A DNA stretch of 64,000 nucleotides from Acidobacteria bacterium Ga0077534 (GTDB lineage Bacteria > Acidobacteriota > Blastocatellia > Pyrinomonadales > Pyrinomonadaceae). The notes beneath the pieces are model-generated. The model worked only from the letters and a program-made list of their open reading frames with translations. It did not search any database and was not told the origin of the DNA. Each line of letters opens with the position of its first letter. Position 1 is the first letter of the stretch. The stretch is taken from positions 79,784 through 143,783 of the forward strand of contig LNEI01000009.1 of NCBI GenBank assembly GCA_001464455.1. Direction: 5' to 3'. Positions 28,589 through 37,988 of the stretch are shown piece by piece. A program made the position numbers and the translations under genes.

Positions 28589-28861
28589 TTACAATTCGCC
28601 GAAACCCTTTCTAAAAAGTGCCTCGATCGCCGAAACAGCTTCTTCTTCATCGGCACCATCGGCGATCAGGGTGATCTCTGTTCCCAGCGGAGCCGCGAGG
28701 TGCAAAACGCTTAGAATGGACTTTGCGTTTGCTTCGATCCCCAGATCTTCCCGAACGATGGTTATCGTACACGCGAACCCGGCTGCCAGCCGGACAAGCT
28801 GAGCCGCAGCTCTGGCGTGCAGGCCCAGCGCGTTAACGATCGGTACGGACCGGCTAACCAT
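28589..28861 (-). CDS. ptsH: HPr phosphocarrier protein
   Basis: This 90-residue protein carries the HPr active-site His15 in NALGLHARAAAQ and the regulatory serine (Ser48, equal to Ser46 of classical HPr) in ANAKSILSVL. It accepts phosphate on His from enzyme I and can be phosphorylated on Ser by HPr kinase, which is encoded two genes upstream. Its start overlaps the EIIA gene by 8 bp. There is no sugar permease nearby, so it likely serves a regulatory PTS. Confidence 0.93.
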   Translation of the reverse strand: MVSRSVPIVNALGLHARAAAQLVRLAAGFACTITIVREDLGIEANAKSILSVLHLAAPLGTEITLIADGADEEEAVSAIEALFRKGFGEL

Positions 28862-29279
28862 CTTTTGAGATCTTCTGCGGCGAAAGCAGGATACTAGCCC
28901 TGCAGATCGCCTCCTTTCCCTGTTCCTCGACTTCTTTTGCGAGTTGCTGAAGAGTCATCTCGCGGTTGCTCGAAGCAACCTTGATAACCATCGGAAGATT
29001 CACGCCGGTCACGATCTCAACTTCGCTGTCCTTTAGAAACATCGCTGCAATGTTCGTAGGGGTTCCACCAAACATGTCAGTTAGCAGCAGAACTCCGGCA
29101 CCGGACGAAACCGTCTTTATCGCACGCCTGATCTCGTTCTGGGCCATCTCAACGTCATCATGCCAACCGATGGAGACCGCCGCGAGGTCAGTTACATCAC
29201 CTACTACCGCCTCGGCCGCCGCAACAAGTTCATTTGCAACCTGACCATGCGAAATTATGACTGCTCCTATTCGTTTCAT
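28854..29279 (-). CDS. PTS EIIA component, mannose family (regulatory)
   Basis: The 141-residue protein begins MKRIGAVIISHGQ; the ATG at 29279 is preferred because an upstream in-frame extension of 38 residues overlaps rapZ and has no family character. His10 in ISHGQ is the phospho-acceptor, and LLLTDMFGGTPTNIA is the second family signature. It lacks a linked EIIB, EIIC or EIID, so it probably acts as a phospho-switch on other proteins. It sits between rapZ (5-bp gap) and ptsH (8-bp overlap). Confidence 0.9.
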   Translation of the reverse strand: MKRIGAVIISHGQVANELVAAAEAVVGDVTDLAAVSIGWHDDVEMAQNEIRRAIKTVSSGAGVLLLTDMFGGTPTNIAAMFLKDSEVEIVTGVNLPMVIKVASSNREMTLQQLAKEVEEQGKEAICRASILLSPQKISKDG

Positions 29280-29284
29280 ATCCG

Positions 29285-30184
29285 TTATTTCTGAATATCG
29301 CGATGACTCACAGCTGTGTCGAAACCCTCTTTGCGCAGGGCTTTTCGCAGGCTGTTTGCTACCATCACAGAACGGTGCTTGCCGCCGGTGCATCCCACGC
29401 CTATGGTCAAATACGATTTGCCCTCGCGCTGATACTTCGGGAGTAAATAAAGCAGAAGGTCAGTAAATCGATCTATCGTTTCGGTTACTTCCGGCTTTTC
29501 CAGTAGAAACTTAACAATCTTAGCGTCATCGCCTGTCAGATGTTTCAGATCTTTGTTGAAATATGGATTTGGCAGATGTCTGACGTCAAACATAAGGTCG
29601 ACCGCCCGCGGATTGCCGTACTTGTGGCCAAAACTCATCACCTCGACCTTCATCGGCACGCCATCATCAAATCCGCTAAACTTCTGAACGAGAAAGTGGC
29701 GAAGTGTATGTACCGTGTGGTCCGACGTGTCAATTATCAGGTCGGCTAGTTTGCGTATCTCCTTTAAGGCCCGCCTTTCACCGCGGATGGCGCTAAGCAG
29801 GCCTTTACCCGTGTCAGCCGGGTGCGGACGACGCGTTTCCGAGAAACGTCGCTGCAAAACCTCGTCGGAAGCCTCGAAAAATACGACGAACGGCGTCAGA
29901 TTTCGCTTTGCTAGTTTCTTTAGTTCACCCGGAAAGTCGTTGAGGAAATGCCTTTCTCGAATGTTGATGACGAGGGCCGCCTTTTCGATCGACGGATTTC
30001 GCCGGTCGGCAGGGACGAGAAGACGACCAAAGGTCGATAACATCGACAGCGGCAAATTATCGACGCAAAAATATCCCAGATCCTCGAGCGCGTCGGTAGC
30101 CGAACTCATGCCCGAACCGCTCAGCCCCGTGATTATCACGAAGGCCGGAAGATCACGGTTGTCACCTTGCTTTCTTGCCGCCAT
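29285..30184 (-). CDS. rapZ: RapZ / YvcJ family RNase adaptor
   Basis: This 299-residue protein has the N-terminal P-loop domain and the RapZ C-terminal domain. The DALEDLGYFCVDNLP segment near 31-45 and GVGCTGGKHRSVMVANSL near 270 are family signatures. In other species it binds small RNAs and guides RNase E, or hydrolyses nucleotides. The Walker A is GLSGSGMSS: the lysine is Met26 (ATG codon, 30107-30109). An Arg or other residue occurs at this site in some actinobacterial homologues as I recall, so loss may be tolerated. The gene lies between hprK and the EIIA gene, the common rapZ setting beside PTS-Ntr and rpoN. Confidence 0.93.
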   Translation of the reverse strand: MAARKQGDNRDLPAFVIITGLSGSGMSSATDALEDLGYFCVDNLPLSMLSTFGRLLVPADRRNPSIEKAALVINIRERHFLNDFPGELKKLAKRNLTPFVVFFEASDEVLQRRFSETRRPHPADTGKGLLSAIRGERRALKEIRKLADLIIDTSDHTVHTLRHFLVQKFSGFDDGVPMKVEVMSFGHKYGNPRAVDLMFDVRHLPNPYFNKDLKHLTGDDAKIVKFLLEKPEVTETIDRFTDLLLYLLPKYQREGKSYLTIGVGCTGGKHRSVMVANSLRKALRKEGFDTAVSHRDIQK

Positions 30185-30197
30185 AAATTGGGTTCGA

Positions 30198-30659
30198 TCA
30201 ATGAGACCTTATAAATGCCTCTGAGGCACCGATCTCCTCAACAAAAGTAGTGAGCTCGCCATCTCTATCGGGCTGATGGTCATAAAACAGCACTGGAAAG
30301 CCATAAAAGTCTTCAAACCGTCGTTCCCTTTTCTCATCATTTGTAGGCGTCAGCCTTATGACGATATCGATAGGAGAACTCTCGGCTACCGCAGTTATTC
30401 CAAAGGCCAGCCTGAGGTCGACGAGGCCGAGCGGTCTGACGTTCGCGACGCCGCCGAAGCCATCGGGAGGATTGCCGACCAGTCCTCCATCCTTAACCCT
30501 TAGTTCGATCACATCGTCCGCTATGAGTTGATGTCCGGCCGCAATAAGCCTCAGAGCACAGCTGGTTTTCCCCGTTCCCGAGTCACCGATAAGTAAAATC
30601 CCGGTTCCCGAAACCCGAACCAGAACACCGTGTATCGTCCTAAGGCGAGACGAGGCCAT
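30198..30659 (-). CDS. hprK: Short HPr kinase/phosphorylase (C-terminal catalytic domain only)
   Basis: This 153-residue protein corresponds to the catalytic half of HprK. It opens with RTIHGVLVRVSGTGILLIGDSGTGKTS-like sequence, whose Walker A is GDSGTGKT with Lys31, and continues with GHQLIADDVIEL and GLVDLRLAFG. The N-terminal ~130-residue domain of Firmicute HprK is absent, and I cannot see the classical C-terminal signature. Short forms like this are known in alphaproteobacteria. Its target is probably the HPr encoded two genes downstream. Its start overlaps the end of hpf by 20 bp. Confidence 0.85.
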   Translation of the reverse strand: MASSRLRTIHGVLVRVSGTGILLIGDSGTGKTSCALRLIAAGHQLIADDVIELRVKDGGLVGNPPDGFGGVANVRPLGLVDLRLAFGITAVAESSPIDIVIRLTPTNDEKRERRFEDFYGFPVLFYDHQPDRDGELTTFVEEIGASEAFIRSH

Positions 30660-31173
30660 AGTGCCCGTCCTTTCGACGAAAGATCACTGAAACGCCGTTG
30701 ATCTCGGTGTTTCGAAATACGACAAACTGTTGATCGCTGCCGTCAAGTGCCGCAGCCGCCTCGTCGGGCGACATCGGCTTGCTGTCGCGGCCATCGACCT
30801 CAATTATCTCGGGACTAAACGGCGCTGCGAGATCAGCAGTATCGCTCGGAGCAGTGACCGAGGCGACTCTTTTCGCTTTATGCGATTTATCGATGACTTT
30901 GTCCTTTAGCTTTCGAGCCTGTTTCTCGATCTTGCCGATGGTCTGCGACAACGACTGATACATGTCGGAGACGCTCGTTTCGGCCGTGAGCACCTCGTTT
31001 CGCCAATTGATCACGATCTCCGAACGATGTTTACCACGTTCAACCTCGATAATGACGTGTACTTTCGGTGGCCGGCCGTCGAAAAGATGCTCTATTTTTT
31101 CAAAATGCTCTTCAACATGAGCTTTCAGTGCTGGTGTGAAATCTAGGTGTCTTCCGGTGAATTCAATTTTCAT
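30640..31173 (-). CDS. hpf: Ribosome hibernation promoting factor, long form
   Basis: The 177-residue protein has the N-terminal ribosome-binding domain (MKIEFTGRHLDFTPALKAHVEE, and EVERGKHRSEIVINW) and a C-terminal domain after an Ala/Pro/Ser-rich linker (SPDEAAAALDGSDQQFVVFRNTEINGVSVIFRRKDGHYGLV in parts). Long forms dimerise 70S ribosomes into inactive 100S particles. It is translationally coupled to rpoN (4-bp overlap), as in many bacteria, which suggests control together with the sigma-54 regulon. Confidence 0.93.
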   Translation of the reverse strand: MKIEFTGRHLDFTPALKAHVEEHFEKIEHLFDGRPPKVHVIIEVERGKHRSEIVINWRNEVLTAETSVSDMYQSLSQTIGKIEKQARKLKDKVIDKSHKAKRVASVTAPSDTADLAAPFSPEIIEVDGRDSKPMSPDEAAAALDGSDQQFVVFRNTEINGVSVIFRRKDGHYGLVSP

Positions 31174-32753
31174 ATAACGGTCTTTCGCTCCCTCGAGCCA
31201 GGGATGTTCATCTGGTCTCGATATTTGGCCACGGTCCTCCTGGACAATTTAACTCCTTCTTTGATCAGTATCTTTGCGATCTGATCGTCAGTAAGTGGTG
31301 ATTTCGTATCTTCGTCCTCCACCATTTTCTTTATTCGCAGTTTGAGGATGCGTGTCGATACTTCTTCGCCTTCCTCATTAAGCATGCCCTCGCTAAAAAA
31401 CCGGCGAAGTTCAATAACGCCCTGCGGCGTATGGGCATACTTGCGATTAACGACGCGGGAGATCGTCGATAGATGCATGCCGATGTCTTCTGCGACATCT
31501 TTCAGCATCATGGGTTTGATGAATTCGACTCCTTTGTCGAGAAAGTCTCTCTGTCGCGACACAATGCATTCGACAACCCGATAGATCGTCTGGCGTCGAT
31601 GCTCAATGTTTCGGAGCAGATCTACAGCCGAACGAACCTTTTCCTTAATGAAGTCCTTGGTTTCTTTCGTCGTATCGGCCTGATCGAGCATGCTGTGATA
31701 GGTCTGGCTTATTCGCAGCCGCGGACTACCATCATCTGCGAAATAGATAACGTAGTCGTCGTCCAATTTTTCGACGTACACCTCGGGCGAAACAAAGATC
31801 GAATCCTCGGATGCGTGCCGACGCCCTGGAAACGGGTCTAGCTTTCTGATCTTTCCTATCTCGGCATCGAGTTTGTTTACGTCAATGCCCGTTGCTTTTG
31901 AAAGGTGCTGGAGACGCGAAGGATGCAGGTCTTCGAAATGATTTTTAACGAGATCACAAGCCAGCGAATCGACCTCGCCGATCGCGGCAAGCTGGGCGAG
32001 CAGGCATTCGTTGATGTCAAAGGCTCCGCAGCCAACCGGGTCGAGCTGCATTACTGCATTGCGTGCAGCCTCGGCCCGTTCGATCGAGCAGCCGACCGAT
32101 TCAGCTATGTCCGCGACCGTCGTACCCACCAGCCGGCCGTCTTCGTCCAGATTGCCGATAACCTCGATCGCAGCCTGTTCCGAAACCTCATCAAGGCTCA
32201 GCAGATTAAGCTGCCACTCGAGATGCTCGCTTAAAGATGGTGAGTGAGAGAGAAACTGCTCAAAGCTCGGAGCGTCATCCTTATACTCGATCTCCTGTGT
32301 TCGATATCCAGGGTCGAGATAATCCTGAAATTCCCGTCCGTAATCGATCTCGTCAAAGGCATCCGCAGTTTCCGGGTGCATGTCATCATCGCCGTCGAGA
32401 TCGCTGCCTGAACCTTCTTCATTCCCATTGAGCCCCGCGCCTTCACGAACAGACCCTTCGAACTCGCCCAACTGGTCAGTTCTGGCCTCGGATACGGCGT
32501 CGGCAGACCTGTCGGCATAATTATCCAGCCCTGCGTCCTCACCGCTCGAGTTCTGATCAAGGATGCTCGAACCGATCTCCTGCACCTCTTCGCCGGGCTG
32601 AACCTCTTCGAGAACTGGATTTGCGACGAGTTCGGTCTCGATCAGGTCGTTCAGTTCGAGAGAGTTCATCTGAAGCATCTCGATGCGCTGCCGCAACTGC
32701 GGCGTGAGCACCATTTTCTGCTGAAGCTGAGCGGTTAATCTTAGGGACGACAT
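31170..32753 (-). CDS. rpoN: RNA polymerase sigma-54 factor
   Basis: The 527-residue protein shows all three sigma-54 regions. Region I is LRLTAQLQQKMVLTPQLRQRIEMLQM (activator-interacting, residues 4-30, given here in parts). An acidic region II spans about 50-170, and the core-binding and DNA-binding regions follow. The C-terminal RpoN box reads LSRRTVAKYRDQMNIP. It recognises -24/-12 promoters and needs enhancer-binding ATPases. The gene heads the regulatory operon with hpf, hprK, rapZ, EIIA and HPr. A 107-bp gap with no evident structure separates it from lptB upstream. Confidence 0.96.
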   Translation of the reverse strand: MSSLRLTAQLQQKMVLTPQLRQRIEMLQMNSLELNDLIETELVANPVLEEVQPGEEVQEIGSSILDQNSSGEDAGLDNYADRSADAVSEARTDQLGEFEGSVREGAGLNGNEEGSGSDLDGDDDMHPETADAFDEIDYGREFQDYLDPGYRTQEIEYKDDAPSFEQFLSHSPSLSEHLEWQLNLLSLDEVSEQAAIEVIGNLDEDGRLVGTTVADIAESVGCSIERAEAARNAVMQLDPVGCGAFDINECLLAQLAAIGEVDSLACDLVKNHFEDLHPSRLQHLSKATGIDVNKLDAEIGKIRKLDPFPGRRHASEDSIFVSPEVYVEKLDDDYVIYFADDGSPRLRISQTYHSMLDQADTTKETKDFIKEKVRSAVDLLRNIEHRRQTIYRVVECIVSRQRDFLDKGVEFIKPMMLKDVAEDIGMHLSTISRVVNRKYAHTPQGVIELRRFFSEGMLNEEGEEVSTRILKLRIKKMVEDEDTKSPLTDDQIAKILIKEGVKLSRRTVAKYRDQMNIPGSRERKTVI

Positions 32754-32860
32754 ATTCCGTGCGAACGTACTTCTACCGGAAATCGCGTTGGGGGCTGCAA
32801 TTACTTTCCTAAGCCAAATTATAACGATTTCAGTAAGAAAAGGAAAAGACTAGCTGACGG

Positions 32861-33637
32861 CTAAAGCGTAAATCTTTCACCCAGATACAGCCTTCGAACG
32901 TCAGGGTCGGCTATGAGCTCATCAGGATTACCGTCCTTCAGTATCTGACCGTCCGAGAGGATATAAGCACGGTCTGTAATGTCGAGTGTTTCGCGGACGT
33001 TGTGATCTGTAATAAGGATCCCGATGCCCTGCTGCTTCAAATAGAGTATGATCTCGCGGATGTCGTCGATGGCGATCGGGTCGATGCCGGCGAACGGCTC
33101 GTCGAGAAGAATGAAGCGCGGTGACGTAGCCAGACAGCGAGCGATCTCGACACGGCGCCGTTCGCCTCCGGACAGAGCGTCGCCCCTTACCTTTCTTACA
33201 TGGGTGATGCCGAACTCTTCGAGTAACTCCTCTAGTCTAGCAAAACGTTCCTGACGCGACAATTGCGTAGTTTCGAGGACGGCAAGTATATTTTGCTCGG
33301 CTGTGAGTTTGCGAAATACAGAAGGCTCCTGCGGAAGGTAACCCAGGCCGAGCCGGGCCCGTAGGTACATGGGTAGTTTGGTAACATCGAGTCCATTTAG
33401 GTCGATGGAACCTTTTTCGGTCGACTCTAGCCCGACCAGCATGTAAAACGTGGTGGTCTTACCGGCTCCGTTCGCCCCGAGGAGCCCGACAACCTCGCCC
33501 TCGTGCACGATGATATTCACATCGTCGACTACACGCCGGCGGCCATAAGTTTTTTGCAGATGCGCGGCTGATAGAGCTCCGGCCTGGCGTTCGGAGTGTG
33601 ATCCGTTTGACGCGGCGTTACCGTTAGAACTGGTCAT
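32861..33637 (-). CDS. lptB: LPS export ABC transporter ATPase
   Basis: This 258-residue ABC ATPase has Walker [10 protein letters not shown] (about 55-63), the Q-loop LPQEPSVF, the signature [16 protein letters not shown], and Walker [14 protein letters not shown] followed by the H-loop [10 protein letters not shown]. The sequence matches LptB, which powers LPS movement from the inner membrane with LptFG and LptC. Its start overlaps the lptC/A-like stop as TGATG, so they are coupled. The first 20 residues are an Asn/Ser-rich extension. Confidence 0.95.
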   Translation of the reverse strand: MTSSNGNAASNGSHSERQAGALSAAHLQKTYGRRRVVDDVNIIVHEGEVVGLLGANGAGKTTTFYMLVGLESTEKGSIDLNGLDVTKLPMYLRARLGLGYLPQEPSVFRKLTAEQNILAVLETTQLSRQERFARLEELLEEFGITHVRKVRGDALSGGERRRVEIARCLATSPRFILLDEPFAGIDPIAIDDIREIILYLKQQGIGILITDHNVRETLDITDRAYILSDGQILKDGNPDELIADPDVRRLYLGERFTL

Positions 33638-36276
33638 CAGGGCTTAGATTCCTTAATTTTATGAACGGAACGATTTCGCGTCGGCGTTGACGATTTTGTT
33701 TTTGCCTCGGAAACAAGTTTATTCTCGCGCATCGAGAGGGTTATCTGCCCGCTCTGCGTCGAGCCATTTTCCTGATCTGAAACGGTTGCCGGGCTGCCTC
33801 GTAAAACAGCCGTTTCAAGCTCAGCCGAATACTCGGCCCAGTCTCCCGACGCCCTACGGTTAGCCTGGGTTATCGTGACCTTATTCTGGGCAATGGTCTT
33901 TATCAGGTCGTTTGATTCGTTCAGGTAAACGTCGGCCGATTCGGCAGTGATTCGATCGGTTCCCTGTCGAATATCGACGGCAGTTCGGTACTGTAGCACA
34001 CGCTGATTTCGATCAAAAGCGAGCGATCCCGCGGACGCCGATGTCGGAACGTCGCTTTCTTTTCCCTTTTGTCTGAGCTTCGCCGTGTAGATCTGGCTCT
34101 GAACGTTGCCCTGGGCAAGAAATGTCCCCTTTCGCTGGTCGAGCATTAGGCGGTCGCCGCGCACATAGTTATTTTCCTGCCAACTTCTCGCATTGCCGGT
34201 GTAAACGGCTGTTTCAGCTCGGTGGTCAAATTCCGCGGCGTCGCCGGTCAGAAATATCGGAGTATCGTTTTTGCTGAACGGCGTCGATTGCCCGATCTGC
34301 TTTCTACTGTAATAGGTCGTGCTTACTCCGCCGCGAAGGGCGGATCTCTCGTTCCGCGTATCGATGTCTATCTCACGAGCTTTCGCCCTTCCTCGGTTAT
34401 CCCAAACCGTCGGTTCACCGCCTCTGAGCCGGATAATCTCATCAGCCTGGGTAAAACTCATTTCCGCCGCTAGGCCGTTGCGATCAAGCTCGTTGTATTT
34501 GGAGTTACCACTCGCTTCCAGTACAGCGACGTCGTTCGACTTCGGGCTGAAACGGGCTATCAGCACCTCAGAGGTAATAGTCTGGGCACCTTTACCATCG
34601 ACCGCAACCGAAGGCGTTCTGACCGCTTTTACTTTCTTCGATGCGGTGCAGAGTTCAGCGTTATTGCCGCTCTGAAAGAAGTCGCAGTCAAATCGCGGAG
34701 CATTGATCGCAGTTCTATAATTTCGAGCGTTCGCCGCTATCGGTTCGATCAAAAGCTCAGCGTTCCCAACAGCTTCGGCTTTCTTGATGTCCTTTCCGTT
34801 CACGGCGAAAGTAGTCTTTACAGCATCTGCCGAGAGTTTCTTGTTCGCCGAATCAGGCTCTCGAGCAGGGACATTTAGTTGGATCGTAGTACGGCCGTCG
34901 GTGCGGAATGTATCCATGAGTTCGCCCGCTTTGAACAGAATTCCGATCCCGCGTCCCGCATCCGCAATGACGCTCGTATAGGACGCATCGGTGAGCGGCG
35001 TCATCTGGGCGCGACTTGCTCCGATAGCGTTCGCGTTCTGCGGATCGCCGTTTTCGGCAAAGTCGGCATTAAGCTCGGGAGCGGAAATATCGAGCACAGA
35101 TTCTTTCGAAACCTGCTTGCCCGAAGCATTACCGCGCGCGATGGCACTCTTTATCTTGCGGCTGGCATACAGGTCTGCAAAGATATTGCTCCCCTTTAGG
35201 AAATCGTCGCCCTGAACTACCTCAGCATTTCCGGTTAACGCAATTTTCAACGCAGTCTGTTCATAGACCGCTTCATCCGCGTTAAGCTTTGACGTTCGCT
35301 CGCCGGATGTCAGCTCGATTCGGGCGCTTTGCTTCAATTCGTACCTGTCGGCTGGCTTGTCGTAAAGAGCATAGCCTGATTCCGTTGTAGCGGACGAGCC
35401 AGTGGCATCTTTCGAAACGATACGGACACTGTCGAATAGTTCGAATGTTCTTAGGCTGCGATCCTCGTCCGAAGATGCTATGAAGTTGACCGACGCTCTT
35501 GCAGAATTGATGTTCGTGGAGCGTCCGACGGTGTCGACCTTGATCGCGACGTTAGAATCCAGATCGATCCTGTTGGCTATTTGATCGAACATCGCGTGGC
35601 CAGAGTTCATCTGCGCGTACTTAACGCGAGTTTCCGCAGTATTTCCGCCCTCAAAAGTCTCGATCTGTACGTCCTGAGCAAGATCGAGCCGTTTTTCATT
35701 TAGCAGAGCGGTCGCACCGGTCGAGTGTCCGCGAACATTATCGCGCTCGAACTCCAGTTTCCCTGTGACCTCTGCCTTGCCGTCTCGCGTGGAATAGGAA
35801 AGGTCCTCGGCTTTTAGCTTCAACCGATCACGCGTTTCGATGTTTACGTTACCTTTTAGATATGCGTGAAAGTTCTTTTCTTCTTCCGGGATGTAAAGGC
35901 CTGATTCGCCGGACATGTTGTAATCCTTAGTTCCGGCCTCGTCGTAGAGTTCAAAATACACATTCTGTAGTTCAAGATGCTGATCCGAAAATGTGCGGGC
36001 GAAATCGGCCTTGATCAGGTATTTGGCGACCCCGTTTTCAGACTCAAGACGTTCGTAGCCGCTGACTTCTGAAACGACATCGGTCGAGAGTTTTGTGTGC
36101 TCGCTTTTTAGATTGAATGCGGCCCTCGAGCGTTCGCGATAGACGCCGATCACAACTACGCCGATCGCGATCAGGATAGCGATCACAGCACCCACGCGAA
36201 AAAAGAGCGGCATCTGTGAACGCACTCGATACTTCGCTTTTAAGTTGTTGGGTTTTGAAGCTGCCACCTTGGTCAA
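33637..36276 (-). CDS. Large LptC/LptA-like LPS transport protein
   Basis: The 879-residue protein starts at a TTG (36276) that overlaps the recJ stop. One membrane helix near 27-47 ([19 protein letters not shown]) anchors it in the inner membrane. An LptC-like region follows to about 200 with [21 protein letters not shown] and [19 protein letters not shown]. The C-terminal part is LptA/OstA-like, with [36 protein letters not shown] and [11 protein letters not shown]. The region between is built of repeated beta-strand turns of the same jellyroll kind. Classical LptC and LptA are 180-190 residues each, so this single chain could form a long periplasmic bridge. LptFG and LptD are not in the window. 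Confidence 0.85.
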   Translation of the reverse strand: MTKVAASKPNNLKAKYRVRSQMPLFFRVGAVIAILIAIGVVVIGVYRERSRAAFNLKSEHTKLSTDVVSEVSGYERLESENGVAKYLIKADFARTFSDQHLELQNVYFELYDEAGTKDYNMSGESGLYIPEEEKNFHAYLKGNVNIETRDRLKLKAEDLSYSTRDGKAEVTGKLEFERDNVRGHSTGATALLNEKRLDLAQDVQIETFEGGNTAETRVKYAQMNSGHAMFDQIANRIDLDSNVAIKVDTVGRSTNINSARASVNFIASSDEDRSLRTFELFDSVRIVSKDATGSSATTESGYALYDKPADRYELKQSARIELTSGERTSKLNADEAVYEQTALKIALTGNAEVVQGDDFLKGSNIFADLYASRKIKSAIARGNASGKQVSKESVLDISAPELNADFAENGDPQNANAIGASRAQMTPLTDASYTSVIADAGRGIGILFKAGELMDTFRTDGRTTIQLNVPAREPDSANKKLSADAVKTTFAVNGKDIKKAEAVGNAELLIEPIAANARNYRTAINAPRFDCDFFQSGNNAELCTASKKVKAVRTPSVAVDGKGAQTITSEVLIARFSPKSNDVAVLEASGNSKYNELDRNGLAAEMSFTQADEIIRLRGGEPTVWDNRGRAKAREIDIDTRNERSALRGGVSTTYYSRKQIGQSTPFSKNDTPIFLTGDAAEFDHRAETAVYTGNARSWQENNYVRGDRLMLDQRKGTFLAQGNVQSQIYTAKLRQKGKESDVPTSASAGSLAFDRNQRVLQYRTAVDIRQGTDRITAESADVYLNESNDLIKTIAQNKVTITQANRRASGDWAEYSAELETAVLRGSPATVSDQENGSTQSGQITLSMRENKLVSEAKTKSSTPTRNRSVHKIKESKP

Positions 36277-37988
36277 TTATCTGCTCTTAAATCCTCGACT
36301 ACAAGTTGCAGACGGGTGTTTCCCTGCCACGTATTCGCCTCTGCGACGTAGGCTAATTCGATGCGTGAACCAGGTTTGAGAGTTTGCCCCTTTGATTTCT
36401 CGACGCCATCCCACCAGACGGCTTCGAACACTCGATCGTCCTCGCCGGTAAGCATCATCTTAAGATGCTTTTCTTTCATCACGTAAGGTTCGTTACGAAG
36501 AACGAGGTCGCGCGTGACGAATATCGGCTTCGGATTCCCCGCACCAAACGGCTCGAAATCAACAAGGCTCTCGACGAGGTCGATCCCGAGCGTTCGACTG
36601 GTGACCAGCGCATCGATCTTCAATTCAGGAGTCAGTTCTTCGCCCGCAAGCTTCTCCGCAGCGTATGCATTGATCTTTTCTTGGAGAGCTGGGATGTTCT
36701 CGATCTTGATCTTCATACCGGCCGCTGCGGCATGGCCGCCGTATTGTTCGAAAATATCCGAACAGCTATCAAGAGCCTCGAGCAAATGAAAACCCGGAAT
36801 ACTGCGAGCGCTTCCGTGTCCAAAACCGTCCTTGATCGATAAAACTATCGTCGGACGATAAAGTTTCTCCGCGATCCGCGAAGCCGCGAGCCCGATCACG
36901 CCCTGATGCCAGCCTTCGCCCGCAACGACGACGAAATGCAGTCCGTCCCGATTCGCTGTCTCGGCTAACGCGAGTTCAGTGATCTTCTGCTGTACCTGCT
37001 GGCGTTCGCGGTTGCGGCTGTCGAGCAGGTTGGCGAGTTCCCTTGCCTTTCCAAAATCCGGAGCCTCGAAAAGCTCGACAACGTGCCGTGCAATGTCCAT
37101 CCGGCCCGCGGCGTTAATTCGCGGACCGATTCGGAAACCGATATGGTAGCTCGTCATGTCCGAACGGCAGTCCGCGACTTCCATCAAGGCCTTGATACCA
37201 AAACTCGGGGTCTTCGGCAGATCGATGAGTCCGAGACGAACGATCGCACGGTTTTCGCCGGTCAGATTCATCACGTCTGCGACAGTGCCGATGGCGGCGA
37301 TCTTGAGAAACTGCGGAAATTCGGCTTCCATTCCGTTCTCACGGAGCAGAGCGTGAGCGAGTTTGAACGCGACGCCGACGCCGGCGAGGTTTTTGTCGGG
37401 ATATTCGCAGCCGGTTTGGTTGGGATTGACAACGGCGACGGCAGGCGGATTGCCGCGGATCTCGTCGGAAAGGTGATGATCGGTCACGATGACATCGAGT
37501 CCGTTATCACGTGCCCATTCGAGCGGATCAAAGCTCCGAATGCCGCAATCCACGCTGATCACAAGCGAAACGCCGTCCTTCTTCGCCTGTTCCAGAGCAG
37601 GAATGTTGATCCCATAACCCTCGGTAAAGCGATTCGGAACATGAAACGTCGATTCCGCACCGAGCAGCGACAGCATTTTGCGCAGCAGAACAGTTCCGGT
37701 CGTCCCGTCCACGTCATAGTCGCCCCAGATCATGATCTTCTCGCCGTTATCTACCGCTTTCTGGATGCGATCGACCGCCTCTCGCATCCCTTTGAGAAGA
37801 AACGGTTCGTGGAGATGCTCTATCGAGGGATTTAGGAACGTTATCGCCTTCTCAGCCGTATCATGCCCGCGTGCAATAAGAAGCGCGGCGATCAGCGGCT
37901 TAACCTGCAACTCACTCGCAAGCCTATTCACCGCCTCGGCGTCGTGTTTACGTATTGTCCAGCGTTTTTTCACAAGAAGTTTAGCCAC
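36273..37988 (-). CDS. recJ: Single-stranded-DNA-specific exonuclease RecJ
   Basis: The 571-residue DHH-family nuclease degrades single-stranded DNA 5' to 3' in repair. Motifs visible are the DYDVDGTTGT motif (about 92-101), VISVDCGIRS and IVTDHHLSDE (about 140-173), and the later GGHAAAAGMKI DHHA1 signature. The start is a GTG at 37988 in GTGGCTAAACTT, and this GTG lies within the palindromic repeat at 37981-38070. A second GTG five codons on, at VKKRW, is also possible. No clear Shine-Dalgarno is visible. The stop overlaps the lptC/A-like start (TTGA). Confidence 0.94.
   Translation of the reverse strand: MAKLLVKKRWTIRKHDAEAVNRLASELQVKPLIAALLIARGHDTAEKAITFLNPSIEHLHEPFLLKGMREAVDRIQKAVDNGEKIMIWGDYDVDGTTGTVLLRKMLSLLGAESTFHVPNRFTEGYGINIPALEQAKKDGVSLVISVDCGIRSFDPLEWARDNGLDVIVTDHHLSDEIRGNPPAVAVVNPNQTGCEYPDKNLAGVGVAFKLAHALLRENGMEAEFPQFLKIAAIGTVADVMNLTGENRAIVRLGLIDLPKTPSFGIKALMEVADCRSDMTSYHIGFRIGPRINAAGRMDIARHVVELFEAPDFGKARELANLLDSRNRERQQVQQKITELALAETANRDGLHFVVVAGEGWHQGVIGLAASRIAEKLYRPTIVLSIKDGFGHGSARSIPGFHLLEALDSCSDIFEQYGGHAAAAGMKIKIENIPALQEKINAYAAEKLAGEELTPELKIDALVTSRTLGIDLVESLVDFEPFGAGNPKPIFVTRDLVLRNEPYVMKEKHLKMMLTGEDDRVFEAVWWDGVEKSKGQTLKPGSRIELAYVAEANTWQGNTRLQLVVEDLRADN

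Noticed and set aside
37083..37835. Plus-strand frame of 250 codons across recJ
   Set aside because: It lies opposite recJ motifs and is a by-product of codon bias.
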